This document shows, one piece after another, positions 43,370 to 52,329 of a stretch of DNA of 64,000 bases (position 1 is the stretch's first letter; each line of letters begins with the position of its first letter). The notes below the pieces were generated by a model. That model made no database searches and was not told the origin of the DNA. It saw only the letters and a list, made by a program, of their open reading frames with translations. Made by a program: the position numbers and the translations under genes. Origin of the DNA: Paratissierella segnis (GTDB lineage Bacteria; Bacillota; Clostridia; Tissierellales; Tissierellaceae); NCBI RefSeq assembly GCF_014385195.1, contig NZ_JACRTG010000008.1, positions 124,001 through 188,000 of the forward strand, in the 5' to 3' direction.

Positions 43370-45343
43370 ATGAGAAAAGAATTTGTAGAATATTTAAAAG
43401 ACCTGCCAATCAACATTCGTCTGGCGAATATTATGGAATACCCAATCCATTGGAAGGATTCCATAGAGATTTTATTTGTATTAAAAGGCAATATAAAATT
43501 GGGAGTGGAAACGGAAACCTATACATTGAAGGAAAAGGATATGGAAATCGTCAACCCCAATGAGGTTTTTTGGATAAGCGCCGGTGATGAAGCAAATTTA
43601 GTTCTGATATTGGACATAGATCCAGGATTTTTTGAAAAGTATTATGATGATGCGAGGGACACGTTTTATTACACGGATTCCTCAGAGGATAAAGCACAAG
43701 AAGATGAAACGTATTATGCCCTAAGAAGATTTATATCAATTTTGCTCTATGAAGTAATCTCTAAGATAGACGACTATGAAGATGCAATTGAGGAAAATCT
43801 TTTAAATTTGATGTATCATTTGTTAAACAATTTCCACTATCTTTTTTATGAAGAGGAAAGTCTAAAAGATGATGAATATCAACTTGAGAGATATCATAGA
43901 ATTGTCAAATATTTAAGCAACAATTATATGAACAAGGTAAGCCTTCAAGCCATTGCAGATCAGGAGTTTTTAAGCTCTCAATACTTATCATATAAGATAA
44001 AGGATGTTTTTGGACTTGGATTCAATGAATATCTAAATCAGATAAGGGTGGAAGAATCCACAAAACTACTCCTCGATTCAGATAAAAGCATAAGCGAAAT
44101 ATCCGAGGAAGTGGGATTTTCCCATGTAAGATATTATAACAAACATTTCAAACTTCACTACAATCTCACACCCATGCAATACCGTAAGAAAAACAAATTA
44201 AGCAATAAAGAACTTGAAAGCATGAAAAAAATTACTTATTTCAAGTTAAACGATGCATTACCCTATATCATATATTATATAGAAGATTATGAAAGATATG
44301 ATTATGATAATAGGATAATAAAACTCGATGTGGATTTAAACAAAGAGTCTATAGAAGAATTTAAAAGGCCAAATTTGATAGATTTAGGAGATGCCTCCCT
44401 TTTATTAGAAGAAGAAAATAGATATATACTTAAGGAAATCCAAAAGGAAATAGGGTTCAGATATTGTTTGATAGATAAGTTTTTTTCTGCTGATATGGAT
44501 ATTTACAGAGGGAAGAATCATAGATTTATCAACTGGACCAGAGTGGAAAATATATTGGATTTTATAAAGGAAATGAAGTTATTTCCGATTATTAAAACAA
44601 ATGGCGTGGAAAGGCATATATTGGATGACTTTATTGAGAATTTTTCAAATGTATACGATACAAATGCAGGAGATTGGCTTAATAAGGATATAGATGATTT
44701 AGATTCACATATGCTAAGGGAAGAAATAAGTTCTGTATATGACACAATGTATATGGTTCCATATATATTATATAATTATATTCATAAGGGGAATAGAGTT
44801 GTATTTAAAATGATAGACGAAATCAACAAGGAAACCGTACTTGATAATGACACATTTTTTGGAGGCAGCGGATTATTCACTTCAAATTATCTCAACAAAC
44901 CATCTTTTTACGCTTTTAAGTTTCTATCATTATTAGGAGATGAAATACTGGACAAAGGAGACGGATATATAATTACAAAATCAGATATAGGCTATCAGAT
45001 ACTTTTGTTCAACCCTATAGAAATAGACGAAGATGTGGTATATGATAGAAAAACACAAGAAAAATCTCAAATTAGGAAAATATCCATTAACCTTTATAAT
45101 ATGGAAGAAGACTTTCAGATAACAAAATATGATCTGAATACAAGCTTTGGTTCCGTCTATGATAAGTGGATATATTTAGGCAGACCCGAGCGTATAGACA
45201 ATGAACATTGGTCTTTGCTGGATGAGTATGTACATCCCAATGTGTCATTTTATTATGGCAAAAAGTCTCCGGTATTCAATATTTTAACAAAGGTCAAGTC
45301 AAACGGAGCGGTGTTATTTACATTAAACAATGTACTAACTTAA
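43370..45343 (+). CDS. AraC-family regulator with C-terminal GH39-like domain
   Basis: A 657-residue regulator. Residues about 1-100 look like a cupin sensor (HWKDSIEILFVLKGNIKLGVE), and about 185-285 are the double AraC helix-turn-helix (SLQAIADQEFLSSQYLSYKI, VGFSHVRYYNKHFKLHY, LTPMQYRK). The remaining 370 residues resemble the glycoside-hydrolase-39-type half of known AraC/xylosidase fusions (for example MRREEISSVYD-like and VFKMIDEINK strands, ending in a beta-rich part). Its sugar ligand and targets are unknown; it is followed by a MATE exporter. AAGGGGATTTT precedes the ATG. Confidence 0.8.
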   Translation: MRKEFVEYLKDLPINIRLANIMEYPIHWKDSIEILFVLKGNIKLGVETETYTLKEKDMEIVNPNEVFWISAGDEANLVLILDIDPGFFEKYYDDARDTFYYTDSSEDKAQEDETYYALRRFISILLYEVISKIDDYEDAIEENLLNLMYHLLNNFHYLFYEEESLKDDEYQLERYHRIVKYLSNNYMNKVSLQAIADQEFLSSQYLSYKIKDVFGLGFNEYLNQIRVEESTKLLLDSDKSISEISEEVGFSHVRYYNKHFKLHYNLTPMQYRKKNKLSNKELESMKKITYFKLNDALPYIIYYIEDYERYDYDNRIIKLDVDLNKESIEEFKRPNLIDLGDASLLLEEENRYILKEIQKEIGFRYCLIDKFFSADMDIYRGKNHRFINWTRVENILDFIKEMKLFPIIKTNGVERHILDDFIENFSNVYDTNAGDWLNKDIDDLDSHMLREEISSVYDTMYMVPYILYNYIHKGNRVVFKMIDEINKETVLDNDTFFGGSGLFTSNYLNKPSFYAFKFLSLLGDEILDKGDGYIITKSDIGYQILLFNPIEIDEDVVYDRKTQEKSQIRKISINLYNMEEDFQITKYDLNTSFGSVYDKWIYLGRPERIDNEHWSLLDEYVHPNVSFYYGKKSPVFNILTKVKSNGAVLFTLNNVLT

Positions 45344-45437
45344 GATTTTTTTGGATTATCTTAAGATATTTGAGAAATGAGAATTTTATAAAATCCCCTA
45401 AACAGTCCCTGAATATGGCTAATTAAGTGAATGAAAA

Positions 45438-45484
45438 AAAACCTCCATAATGATAACATTATAAGGCAATCTAATGGAGGTTTT
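45438..45484 (+). promoter_or_regulatory. Hairpin covering the ribosome site of the MATE gene
   Basis: AAAACCTCCAT (45438-45448) and ATGGAGGTTTT (45474-45484) are a perfect 11-base inverted repeat four bases before the ATG at 45488. The Shine-Dalgarno GGAGG is in the distal arm, so the closed form should block translation. An inner AATG/CATT pair could extend it. Confidence 0.7.
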
Positions 45485-45487
45485 ATT

Positions 45488-46876
45488 ATGAGCAGTAACA
45501 GCAAGATATTTGAGGAAGAAAAGATTAGCAAACTATTAGTGAAATTTTCTGTGCCGATAGTTTTTTCTTTATTGGTAAGTGAACTTTACAATATGGTAGA
45601 TACGTTTTTTGTAGGTCGTGTGATAGGTGGGAATGGAATTGGAGCATTGGGAGTAGTATTTCCAATTCAAAGGATAATCGTAGCCCTTAGCGTACTTATA
45701 TCTGTAGGTACATCCACTGCATTTTCCAGGAGCAACGGAAAAAAAGATACGAAAAAATCAAAGAGGATATTGGAAAATGGATTTACATTATCCTACTGTA
45801 TAATGATACCTTTAACGATTTTTTTATACTTTTGTAAAGAACAAGTATTAATAATATTTGGAGCAAGTAAGGATATATTGCCTCTTGCTCAGGACTATTT
45901 AGGGCTAATATTATTCGGCAGCGTATTTTTATCATTGACAATATTTATATCGGATATTATGGTAGCACTGGGAAACAGCAAAATATCCATAATTTCAACA
46001 TCAATAGGTGCAATAATAAATGTAATTCTTGATTATATAACGGTAATGCATATGAATATGGGTGTAAAAGGTGCAGCACTTGCTACAAGTGTGTCTCAAT
46101 TTATTGGATTCATATATGCATATTATAATTATAGGAAAATGACTAAAGAATTCAATGTAAGCTTAAGATTTGAATTGGACAAAAAGATAATCATGCCCAT
46201 AGTATTGGTAGGAGTATCAGCATTTATAGTTGAAGCTGAAGACGGGATTCTTATGGCGGTTTTAAATAATCTTCTAAAGGGATCCGACATGGGAATAATC
46301 GTCCTCGGGGTGATTTCCAAGGTGTATATGTTCTTGTTTGTAACCTTGTGTGGGATAGCGTCAGCTATGCAGCCTATAGCAGCCTACAATATCGGCTCAA
46401 AGAATTATAAGAGACTAAAATCCATAATGAAAAAGACAAATCTATATGCATTTGTAACTTCAACCATCATTTGGGCGATTTCAATGATTTTCGCACCTCA
46501 GTTTATCCAAATATTTGTAAAAGATGCGGAAATAATCAAAGAATCTGCAAAGGCATTTAGGATAATGATATCGGTATTCCCTGTAATAAGTGTTTATTAT
46601 GTATCAATATATTATTTTCAAGCCAGAGGAAATGCCAAGACGTCGGTTTTATTGTCTGTTTCAAGACAGTTATTAATAATGATCCCCATATCTGTAATAT
46701 TGGTTAAGGGATTTAATTTAGGTCAAATGGGAGTTTGGATATCATATCCGATTTCAGATATCTTAGCGAGTTTGGGGTCATATATGCTAATTAAAAATGA
46801 AGGAATGGAGTTAAATATTGCAATTCGAAAACAGAATGAAATAGAAAAGACTAAGGGTCAGTATATATTAAATTAA
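45488..46876 (+). CDS. MATE-family multidrug/cation exporter
   Basis: A 462-residue membrane exporter of the MATE family (NorM/DinF/MepA type) with twelve helices. Typical parts are LVSELYNMVDTFFVGRVIG, AALATSVSQFIGFIYAYY and GIASAMQPIAAYNIGSKNY. It probably expels cationic compounds in exchange for Na+ or H+. The ATG at 45488 is used; the frame opens earlier, at 45431, within the leader. Translation seems gated by a hairpin on its ribosome site. Confidence 0.92.
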   Translation: MSSNSKIFEEEKISKLLVKFSVPIVFSLLVSELYNMVDTFFVGRVIGGNGIGALGVVFPIQRIIVALSVLISVGTSTAFSRSNGKKDTKKSKRILENGFTLSYCIMIPLTIFLYFCKEQVLIIFGASKDILPLAQDYLGLILFGSVFLSLTIFISDIMVALGNSKISIISTSIGAIINVILDYITVMHMNMGVKGAALATSVSQFIGFIYAYYNYRKMTKEFNVSLRFELDKKIIMPIVLVGVSAFIVEAEDGILMAVLNNLLKGSDMGIIVLGVISKVYMFLFVTLCGIASAMQPIAAYNIGSKNYKRLKSIMKKTNLYAFVTSTIIWAISMIFAPQFIQIFVKDAEIIKESAKAFRIMISVFPVISVYYVSIYYFQARGNAKTSVLLSVSRQLLIMIPISVILVKGFNLGQMGVWISYPISDILASLGSYMLIKNEGMELNIAIRKQNEIEKTKGQYILN

Positions 46877-46881
46877 ATAGT

Positions 46882-46922
46882 AAAGGCCATTGGAGTTAAT
46901 TGATTCCCAGTGGTCTTTTTTG
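46882..46922 (+). terminator. Terminator of the MATE gene
   Basis: AAAGGCCATTGG and CCCAGTGGTCTTTTTT form an imperfect stem with T-tract immediately after the stop. Confidence 0.75.
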
Positions 46923-47013
46923 TCTTACACTTCATAGTTGTTTAGTGTATAATGTGAATTAATGGTATTATTTACAGACTGTAAGGTGAACGTAAAAAAT
47001 ATGGAGGTGCTGA

Positions 47014-48258
47014 ATGGATAAAGAGTTTTTCACGAGGAATAGAAATAGATTAGCGGATAAATTGAAGGATGAGAGCGTTTTGTTGTTATTTGCAGGCGAT
47101 GCTCCGTATAAGTCTGCCGATGAACAATACCCATTTATACCAAATAGAAATTTCTATTATATTACCGGCATAGATGAAAAGAAGGTTATATTTTTAATGA
47201 GCAAAATAAATGGCAAGTTATCTGAAGGACTGTTTATTGAAAGACCGGATCCGGTAATGGCTAAATGGGTAGGAGCTACGATTTCTGCGGATGAGGCAGC
47301 TCGTAAGTCCGGAATAGAATCCATAGAGTACTTGGATCAATTTAAGGATGTAATTGGTTCGATACTAAATAGAAATAAAGTGGAAAATATATATTTGGAT
47401 CTTGAAAGGCAGGAAATAGGGACGAGTGCAACCGAATCTCAGGATTTTGCCAAAATGATAGTTGAAAACTACCCTTATATAAAAATCAAGAATATTTATT
47501 ATGATATTGCAGAATTGAGAATGATCAAATCCGATGAAGAAATACAGTTGATTAGAAAAGCAATAGAAATAACCAATGAAGGAATAAACAATATGATGGA
47601 TAATACTACGCCCGGAATGATGGAATATGAAATCGAAGCTTATTTTGATTTTGTATTAAAGAAAAACGGAATCAACAATAGAGCATTTGAAACAATTGCC
47701 GGCAGCGGGATAAATGGTACAGTACTACATTATTCATCAAATAATAGAAGAACAAAAGATAAAGAACTTATTCTATTTGATTTAGGAGCACAATATAAAT
47801 ATTATAATGCGGATATTAGCCGTACATTTCCTGTAAATGGGAAATTCACCAATAGGCAAAAGCAAGTTTATAATATTGTGCTGAAGGCAAATAAAGCTGT
47901 TGAAGAAGCCGCGAAGCCGGGGATAAGATATAGAGAACTAAACGAGATTGCCAAAGAGGTCCTCGCAGAGGGTTGCATGGAATTGGGTCTAATTGAAGAT
48001 AAAGATGAATTATCTGGATATTATTTCCACGGTGTTTCCCATTATTTAGGGTTAGATACTCATGATGTAGGATTGACTGATGTAGAACTTAAACCCGGAA
48101 TGGTGATAACCAATGAACCCGGTCTCTATATTGAGGAAGAGGAAATAGGCATTAGAATCGAAGACGATTTACTTATTACTGAATACGGATGTGAAAATCT
48201 ATCAAAGGATATTATAAAATCAGTTGAAGATATAGAAACTTATATGAATAAAAATTAA
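47014..48258 (+). CDS. Xaa-Pro aminopeptidase (M24, aminopeptidase P type)
   Basis: A 414-residue metallopeptidase that cuts N-terminal residues before proline. The AMP_N domain (about 1-135) is followed by the pita-bread domain. The five metal ligands are visible: Asp256 and Asp267 (DLGAQYKYYNADISRTF), His343 (GVSHYLGL), Glu368 (TNEPGLY) and Glu383 (RIEDDLL). GGAGGTGCTGA precedes the ATG. Cytoplasmic. It is monocistronic between two terminators. Confidence 0.95.
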   Translation: MDKEFFTRNRNRLADKLKDESVLLLFAGDAPYKSADEQYPFIPNRNFYYITGIDEKKVIFLMSKINGKLSEGLFIERPDPVMAKWVGATISADEAARKSGIESIEYLDQFKDVIGSILNRNKVENIYLDLERQEIGTSATESQDFAKMIVENYPYIKIKNIYYDIAELRMIKSDEEIQLIRKAIEITNEGINNMMDNTTPGMMEYEIEAYFDFVLKKNGINNRAFETIAGSGINGTVLHYSSNNRRTKDKELILFDLGAQYKYYNADISRTFPVNGKFTNRQKQVYNIVLKANKAVEEAAKPGIRYRELNEIAKEVLAEGCMELGLIEDKDELSGYYFHGVSHYLGLDTHDVGLTDVELKPGMVITNEPGLYIEEEEIGIRIEDDLLITEYGCENLSKDIIKSVEDIETYMNKN

Positions 48259-48302
48259 AAAAAGCCATTGGGACTGTCTGACAGCCCCAGTGGCTCTTTT
48301 GT
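48256..48302. terminator. Bidirectional terminator
   Basis: AAAAGCCATTGGG and CCCCAGTGGCTCTTTT form a strong stem closed by TGTCTGACA. It serves the aminopeptidase gene on + and the phosphatase gene on -. Confidence 0.85.
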
Positions 48303-48304
48303 CA

Positions 48305-50758
48305 TTACATTGCAGGAGGAAGAACTAACTCCTGTCCAATTTGAATCATATTAGGATTTTTAATCTTATCTTTATTTAGGTTGTAAATCTCAATATAACG
48401 TGAACCGTTGCCAAGCTCTTTTTGAGCTATATTCCATAAGCAATCGCCCTTAATAACCACATAGGTTTTGACTGAAGGTTCTTCTTTAGGTTCTTCTACT
48501 ATGTTATTATCATTTTCAATAGCGGTCTCTTCTTTATCAGTGGTTTCTTCAACTGCTTCCGGAATTTCTTCCACTGACTCTTCTTCCGCCAAAACGACTT
48601 TGTTTGAAAGATTATTCTTCAAATGAGAAATCTTCTCTGCTGTCATACCGCCTGCAAGCAAATAGTTTTCTGCAGCTTTTTCTAGATTGACATCCTCTAA
48701 TTTATCGGTATCAGCAATATGTTTTAGCATTTCTATTACATCTTCTGAAATTAAATTATATTTATCGGTTCCTTTTTCAACGCCATAATAATTTATATAG
48801 CTTTGCATATAATCTTCGACTATCTCATCCTTAGTTGCTCCCATTAGGGATTCTATAAGGGCTGCGAAGTATCCGGCTCTATCCTTGCCTTCTGTACAAT
48901 GGAAGTGATAAGGTCCTGAATTGTCAGCCATAAATGATAAGCCTTCAATTAAGCTTGCTTTGAATTCATCGCTTTTATATGCAGCTCCCATGCTTAGGGG
49001 TAATACCTTATTGCCTTTATAAAGTTCTGCATAATAAGGAGAAGCAAAATCCTCTGCCTTTAGATATTCATCTATGTTTTCATGAGAATCAGCAAGATTT
49101 ACAACTGTATTTACCTTAGCTTCTTTGATAAGTTTATCTGAATAAGAAGCACGTCCAAGTTCGTTGTTTATTGGACTTGAACTGCGATATAATACTTCCT
49201 TAGGGATATTGCCTATTGCTATGTTGCGGAAGTTAGCAAATTCCTCATCAGAATTGTAATCTTCACGGTTATTTGTGCGTTCCAGTTTACGAACTTCATA
49301 TTGAAGCATATATTCTTCAGGACCTGTCAGCATAATTGTAACTTTATCACCAGCATCAACTTTAGCAATTTCATTTAGCTTACCATAGTTGATACATATG
49401 CCTATATTGGTGTGTCCCGGATAAGCACGAACCAATGGCTCTCCATTATCTACATAATAATTATCCAAGAATGGAGCTTCAAGTACGAATCCATTATCAA
49501 ATATAGCCGTAACCATGTCTCCTTCTTTGAATCCAAGATTATGAAAATCTTCTATCAGAACGTCGGTTGAAGCGTGTCCGTATTTTTCAATTTCAGTTAT
49601 TGCTGCGGAAGCATGGGGAGATTTATAGATAGAGTCAACTGAAAGTTTTGATTTAAGTGTTTTTATTTCTTCATTACTCATACCTATTTTTTCAAGATAT
49701 TTTTCTGCAGCCTTTGCTAAATCAACATCCGATATGTCTGCACCTTTTTCTAATCCTGCTACAACAGTTGTAAGGGATGAGATGATGTTGCTTTCAGCTA
49801 TTGAATTGTATTGCTCGCTGCCCTTTTCAATTTTATAATAGTTTTCATAAGTAGTCATATAATCATCAACTACTTCATCATATGCTGCTCCCATTAAGGA
49901 TTCCAACAATGCACTTACAAATCCTGCACGATCTTTACCTTCAGTGCAGTGAATTAGATATGGTCCTTCATTTTTACTTAAAAAACGAAGTCCGTCAGCT
50001 AATTTTTTACCAAAATCTTCTCCTGAAATATCAACACCCATATTCAAGGATATGACTTTACCTGCATCATAAAGAGATTTGTAATAATCGGAATTAAAAT
50101 CATCTGATGCAATATATCCTTCTATTTCTTCTTTTGAATCGGCTAAATTCAATACTGCATTGACACCAACTGCCTTGGTTAATTCATCGGCATAAAGAGC
50201 GCGGTTTAAATTATTATTAACAGGGCTGCTGCTTCGATATATAACCGCCGGTTCAATACCCGTAGTCGTTATACTGCGGAAATTGGCATAAATAGAATCG
50301 GTTTCATAGTCAGAGCGTTCGTTGGTACGAGTCAACTGATGAATAAGATATTCAGCCAGATACCCTTCCTTCTCTAATAGTGAGAATGTAATTTTATCTC
50401 CAACCTTTACGTTGTAAGTAGTTGCAAAGTTACCCATATTAATAGCAACAACAAGCAAATTATCATCTTGATCATCGCGAACTACAAGACTTCCGGTATC
50501 TACATCACTGTAAGATGAACAGAAAGGAATTTCAAGTTCGCTATCACCGGCTGTAACCTTTAGCATATCACCCAATTCATAACCTGCATCATAAAGCGAC
50601 TCGGGCTTTATATCTAAAGTAATATTGCCGTATTTCTGTATTTCTGCGATATTCCCCACTACTTCAGCATAATTATCTTCTGCTAGTGTTGTAAATGATA
50701 TTGAAAATAACATTGCAACCATTAAAAGCAGTGAAATGATTCTTCTTGACCTTTTCAT
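48305..50758 (-). CDS. Secreted double tyrosine-phosphatase protein with LysM anchor
   Basis: An 817-residue exported protein: signal peptide 1-26 (ending TTLAED), two tandem units (about 30-370 and 385-720), an acidic linker rich in Glu, and one LysM module (about 764-814). Each unit has a beta-barrel-like N-part (EVVGNIAEIQKYGNITLDI and AITEIEKYGHASTDVLIED) and a protein-tyrosine-phosphatase P-loop HCTEGKDRAG with Cys271/Arg277 and Cys621/Arg627; both copies keep the Cys-x5-Arg catalytic motif. The N-part resembles the C-terminal domain of SAM hydroxide adenosyltransferases. It probably works at the cell wall on a phosphorylated surface molecule. GGAGGAGAAG precedes the ATG. Confidence 0.88.
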   Translation of the reverse strand: MKRSRRIISLLLMVAMLFSISFTTLAEDNYAEVVGNIAEIQKYGNITLDIKPESLYDAGYELGDMLKVTAGDSELEIPFCSSYSDVDTGSLVVRDDQDDNLLVVAINMGNFATTYNVKVGDKITFSLLEKEGYLAEYLIHQLTRTNERSDYETDSIYANFRSITTTGIEPAVIYRSSSPVNNNLNRALYADELTKAVGVNAVLNLADSKEEIEGYIASDDFNSDYYKSLYDAGKVISLNMGVDISGEDFGKKLADGLRFLSKNEGPYLIHCTEGKDRAGFVSALLESLMGAAYDEVVDDYMTTYENYYKIEKGSEQYNSIAESNIISSLTTVVAGLEKGADISDVDLAKAAEKYLEKIGMSNEEIKTLKSKLSVDSIYKSPHASAAITEIEKYGHASTDVLIEDFHNLGFKEGDMVTAIFDNGFVLEAPFLDNYYVDNGEPLVRAYPGHTNIGICINYGKLNEIAKVDAGDKVTIMLTGPEEYMLQYEVRKLERTNNREDYNSDEEFANFRNIAIGNIPKEVLYRSSSPINNELGRASYSDKLIKEAKVNTVVNLADSHENIDEYLKAEDFASPYYAELYKGNKVLPLSMGAAYKSDEFKASLIEGLSFMADNSGPYHFHCTEGKDRAGYFAALIESLMGATKDEIVEDYMQSYINYYGVEKGTDKYNLISEDVIEMLKHIADTDKLEDVNLEKAAENYLLAGGMTAEKISHLKNNLSNKVVLAEEESVEEIPEAVEETTDKEETAIENDNNIVEEPKEEPSVKTYVVIKGDCLWNIAQKELGNGSRYIEIYNLNKDKIKNPNMIQIGQELVLPPAM

Positions 50759-50917
50759 GTTTACTTCTCCTCCTTTTAATTAATATGTAACATTTTAATT
50801 ATATCATTTTTTGCAGTTGATTTCTATAAATCCTCAATTGTCATCAATTCCGTATTATTTAAAGAAGCTTAATTGACTTCTCCGGATACGGTGGAAAATT
50901 ATTTTAAAAAATTTTCA

Positions 50918-50946
50918 TTGCAAGTTTTATTATTACATGATATAAT
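50918..50946 (+). promoter_or_regulatory. Promoter of the riboswitch transcript
   Basis: TTGCAA (50918-50923) and TATAAT (50941-50946) are spaced 17 bases, about 40 bases before the riboswitch fold starts. Confidence 0.75.
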
Positions 50947-50984
50947 TGAAAAGAGGTAATTTTAACACTAATTATACGAAAAGT

Positions 50985-51104
50985 GAATATATCGCTGAAT
51001 TCTTTTTTAAAAGAGCGGGGGAACCAATCACAGGGGTGAATCCTTTTAATAGGATGGGCAAACCTTAGTCCTAATCCGACAGCTAACCTCGTAAGCGAAT
51101 TTAA
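50985..51104 (+). promoter_or_regulatory. ydaO/yuaA-type cyclic-di-AMP riboswitch
   Basis: The leader contains the conserved blocks of this class in order: TCGCTGAAT (P1), GCGGGGGAACC, CAGGGGTGAATCC, GGGCAAACC, CCTAATCCGACAGCTAACCTC and GTAAGCG, with the P1 strands (near 50990 and 51095) closing the fold. This class binds cyclic di-AMP and normally turns genes off. It is followed by a terminator at 51134 and the opine-dehydrogenase-like gene, which is an unusual target. Confidence 0.92.
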
Positions 51105-51133
51105 GGTGGCGTTATCTTGTACTGAAAATCAGA

Positions 51134-51161
51134 ACTATGGAAACTCCATAGTATTTTTTTT
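51134..51161 (+). terminator. Riboswitch-controlled terminator
   Basis: ACTATGG (51134-51140) and CCATAGT (51146-51152) form a stem followed by a run of ten T interrupted only by A. It is the expression platform of the c-di-AMP riboswitch; the antiterminator probably uses bases near 51100-51130. Confidence 0.85.
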
Positions 51162-51213
51162 CCCCATTATGGTTTACATAATATCTATTATAATTATGAA
51201 GAAAGGTGATGTT

Positions 51214-52329
51214 ATGAGAAGAGATTTGACCTATTGTGTTATAGGAGCAGGGAATGGTGGACTTGCTATGGCAGGTTATCTGTCAAAGATTGGTTATAAG
51301 GTGAATTTATTTAATAGGACATTAGAAAAGATAATTCCTTTGCAAAAAGATCCTACAATTCATCTAACAGGAGAAGTAACAGGATCCGGTACCCTAAATA
51401 GGGTTACCAGCAACATAGAAGAAGCAATAGAAGATGTCGATGTAATCATGGTTACAATACCGGCTATGGGACATCGTTCAATAGCCATAGAAATGGCACC
51501 ATATTTACAAGACGGACAAATTATAATACTTAATCCGGGAAGAACAGGCGGAGCGCTTGAAGTATATGAAATTTTATCAAAAAAAGGGAAAAATAATATA
51601 ACAGTAGCGGAAGCACAAACCTTAATTTATGCGGCCAGATCAACATCTCCAAACAGCGCCCACATTTTCCAAACAAAGAAAGAAGTAACATTAGCAGCAA
51701 TTCCTGCCATAAAAACAAATTACGTACTAAAACTTATTAATGATGCATATCCTCAATTTATAGAAGCAAAAGATGTATTGGAAACAAGCATAAATAACTA
51801 CGGAGCAATATTTCATCCGGGACCAACATTATTAAACAGCGGACATATCGAAAGGGGAATTCCTTTCCAATATTATATCGATGGAATCACCCCATCTATT
51901 GGAAAATTTTTGGAAAAGATGGATATGGAAAGGATGAAAATTGGAAGGATGCTTCAGATTCAAACTCTTTCGGCATTAGATTGGTTGGAGGAAACCTATG
52001 GCTCATATGGCGACAGCCTTTATGAAGGAGTACAAAATACTTCTGCATACCAAGGTCTTCAAGCACCGAAAGGACTTCAAATAAGATATATATATGAAGA
52101 TGTCCCTTGTAGTTTAGTCCCGATGGAATCAATAGCTCGTGTACTGGGATTTAGAACTCCTGCCATATCTTCAATTATAGATATTGCACAAATTATCACC
52201 GGAAGAGATTTTAGATTAGAGGGTAGAACTGCGGATAAACTAGGATTAGCCGGGCTTAGTATTGCTAATATGCATGATTTAGCACGAAACGGGTCGGTAA
52301 TAAAGTCGGAATTGGAAGAGGTGATGTAG
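51214..52329 (+). CDS. Opine (octopine/nopaline) dehydrogenase-family protein
   Basis: A 371-residue NAD(P)H oxidoreductase. The Rossmann motif is GAGNGG at 11-16 and the catalytic-type His201 is in NYGAIFHPGPTLLNSGHIE, the match for the opine dehydrogenase family that joins an amino acid to a keto acid by reductive condensation. GAAAGGTGATGTT precedes the ATG at 51214. Riboswitch upstream; the next gene follows with no gap. The family includes opine and staphylopine-type synthases, so a metabolite from amino acid plus keto acid is likely, but its identity is unknown. Confidence 0.88.
   Translation: MRRDLTYCVIGAGNGGLAMAGYLSKIGYKVNLFNRTLEKIIPLQKDPTIHLTGEVTGSGTLNRVTSNIEEAIEDVDVIMVTIPAMGHRSIAIEMAPYLQDGQIIILNPGRTGGALEVYEILSKKGKNNITVAEAQTLIYAARSTSPNSAHIFQTKKEVTLAAIPAIKTNYVLKLINDAYPQFIEAKDVLETSINNYGAIFHPGPTLLNSGHIERGIPFQYYIDGITPSIGKFLEKMDMERMKIGRMLQIQTLSALDWLEETYGSYGDSLYEGVQNTSAYQGLQAPKGLQIRYIYEDVPCSLVPMESIARVLGFRTPAISSIIDIAQIITGRDFRLEGRTADKLGLAGLSIANMHDLARNGSVIKSELEEVM

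Noticed and set aside
51106..51213. Upstream extension of the opine-dehydrogenase frame
   Set aside because: It starts inside the riboswitch/terminator region, and the terminator T-run would be coding; ATG 51214 has a good ribosome site and begins the Rossmann fold.
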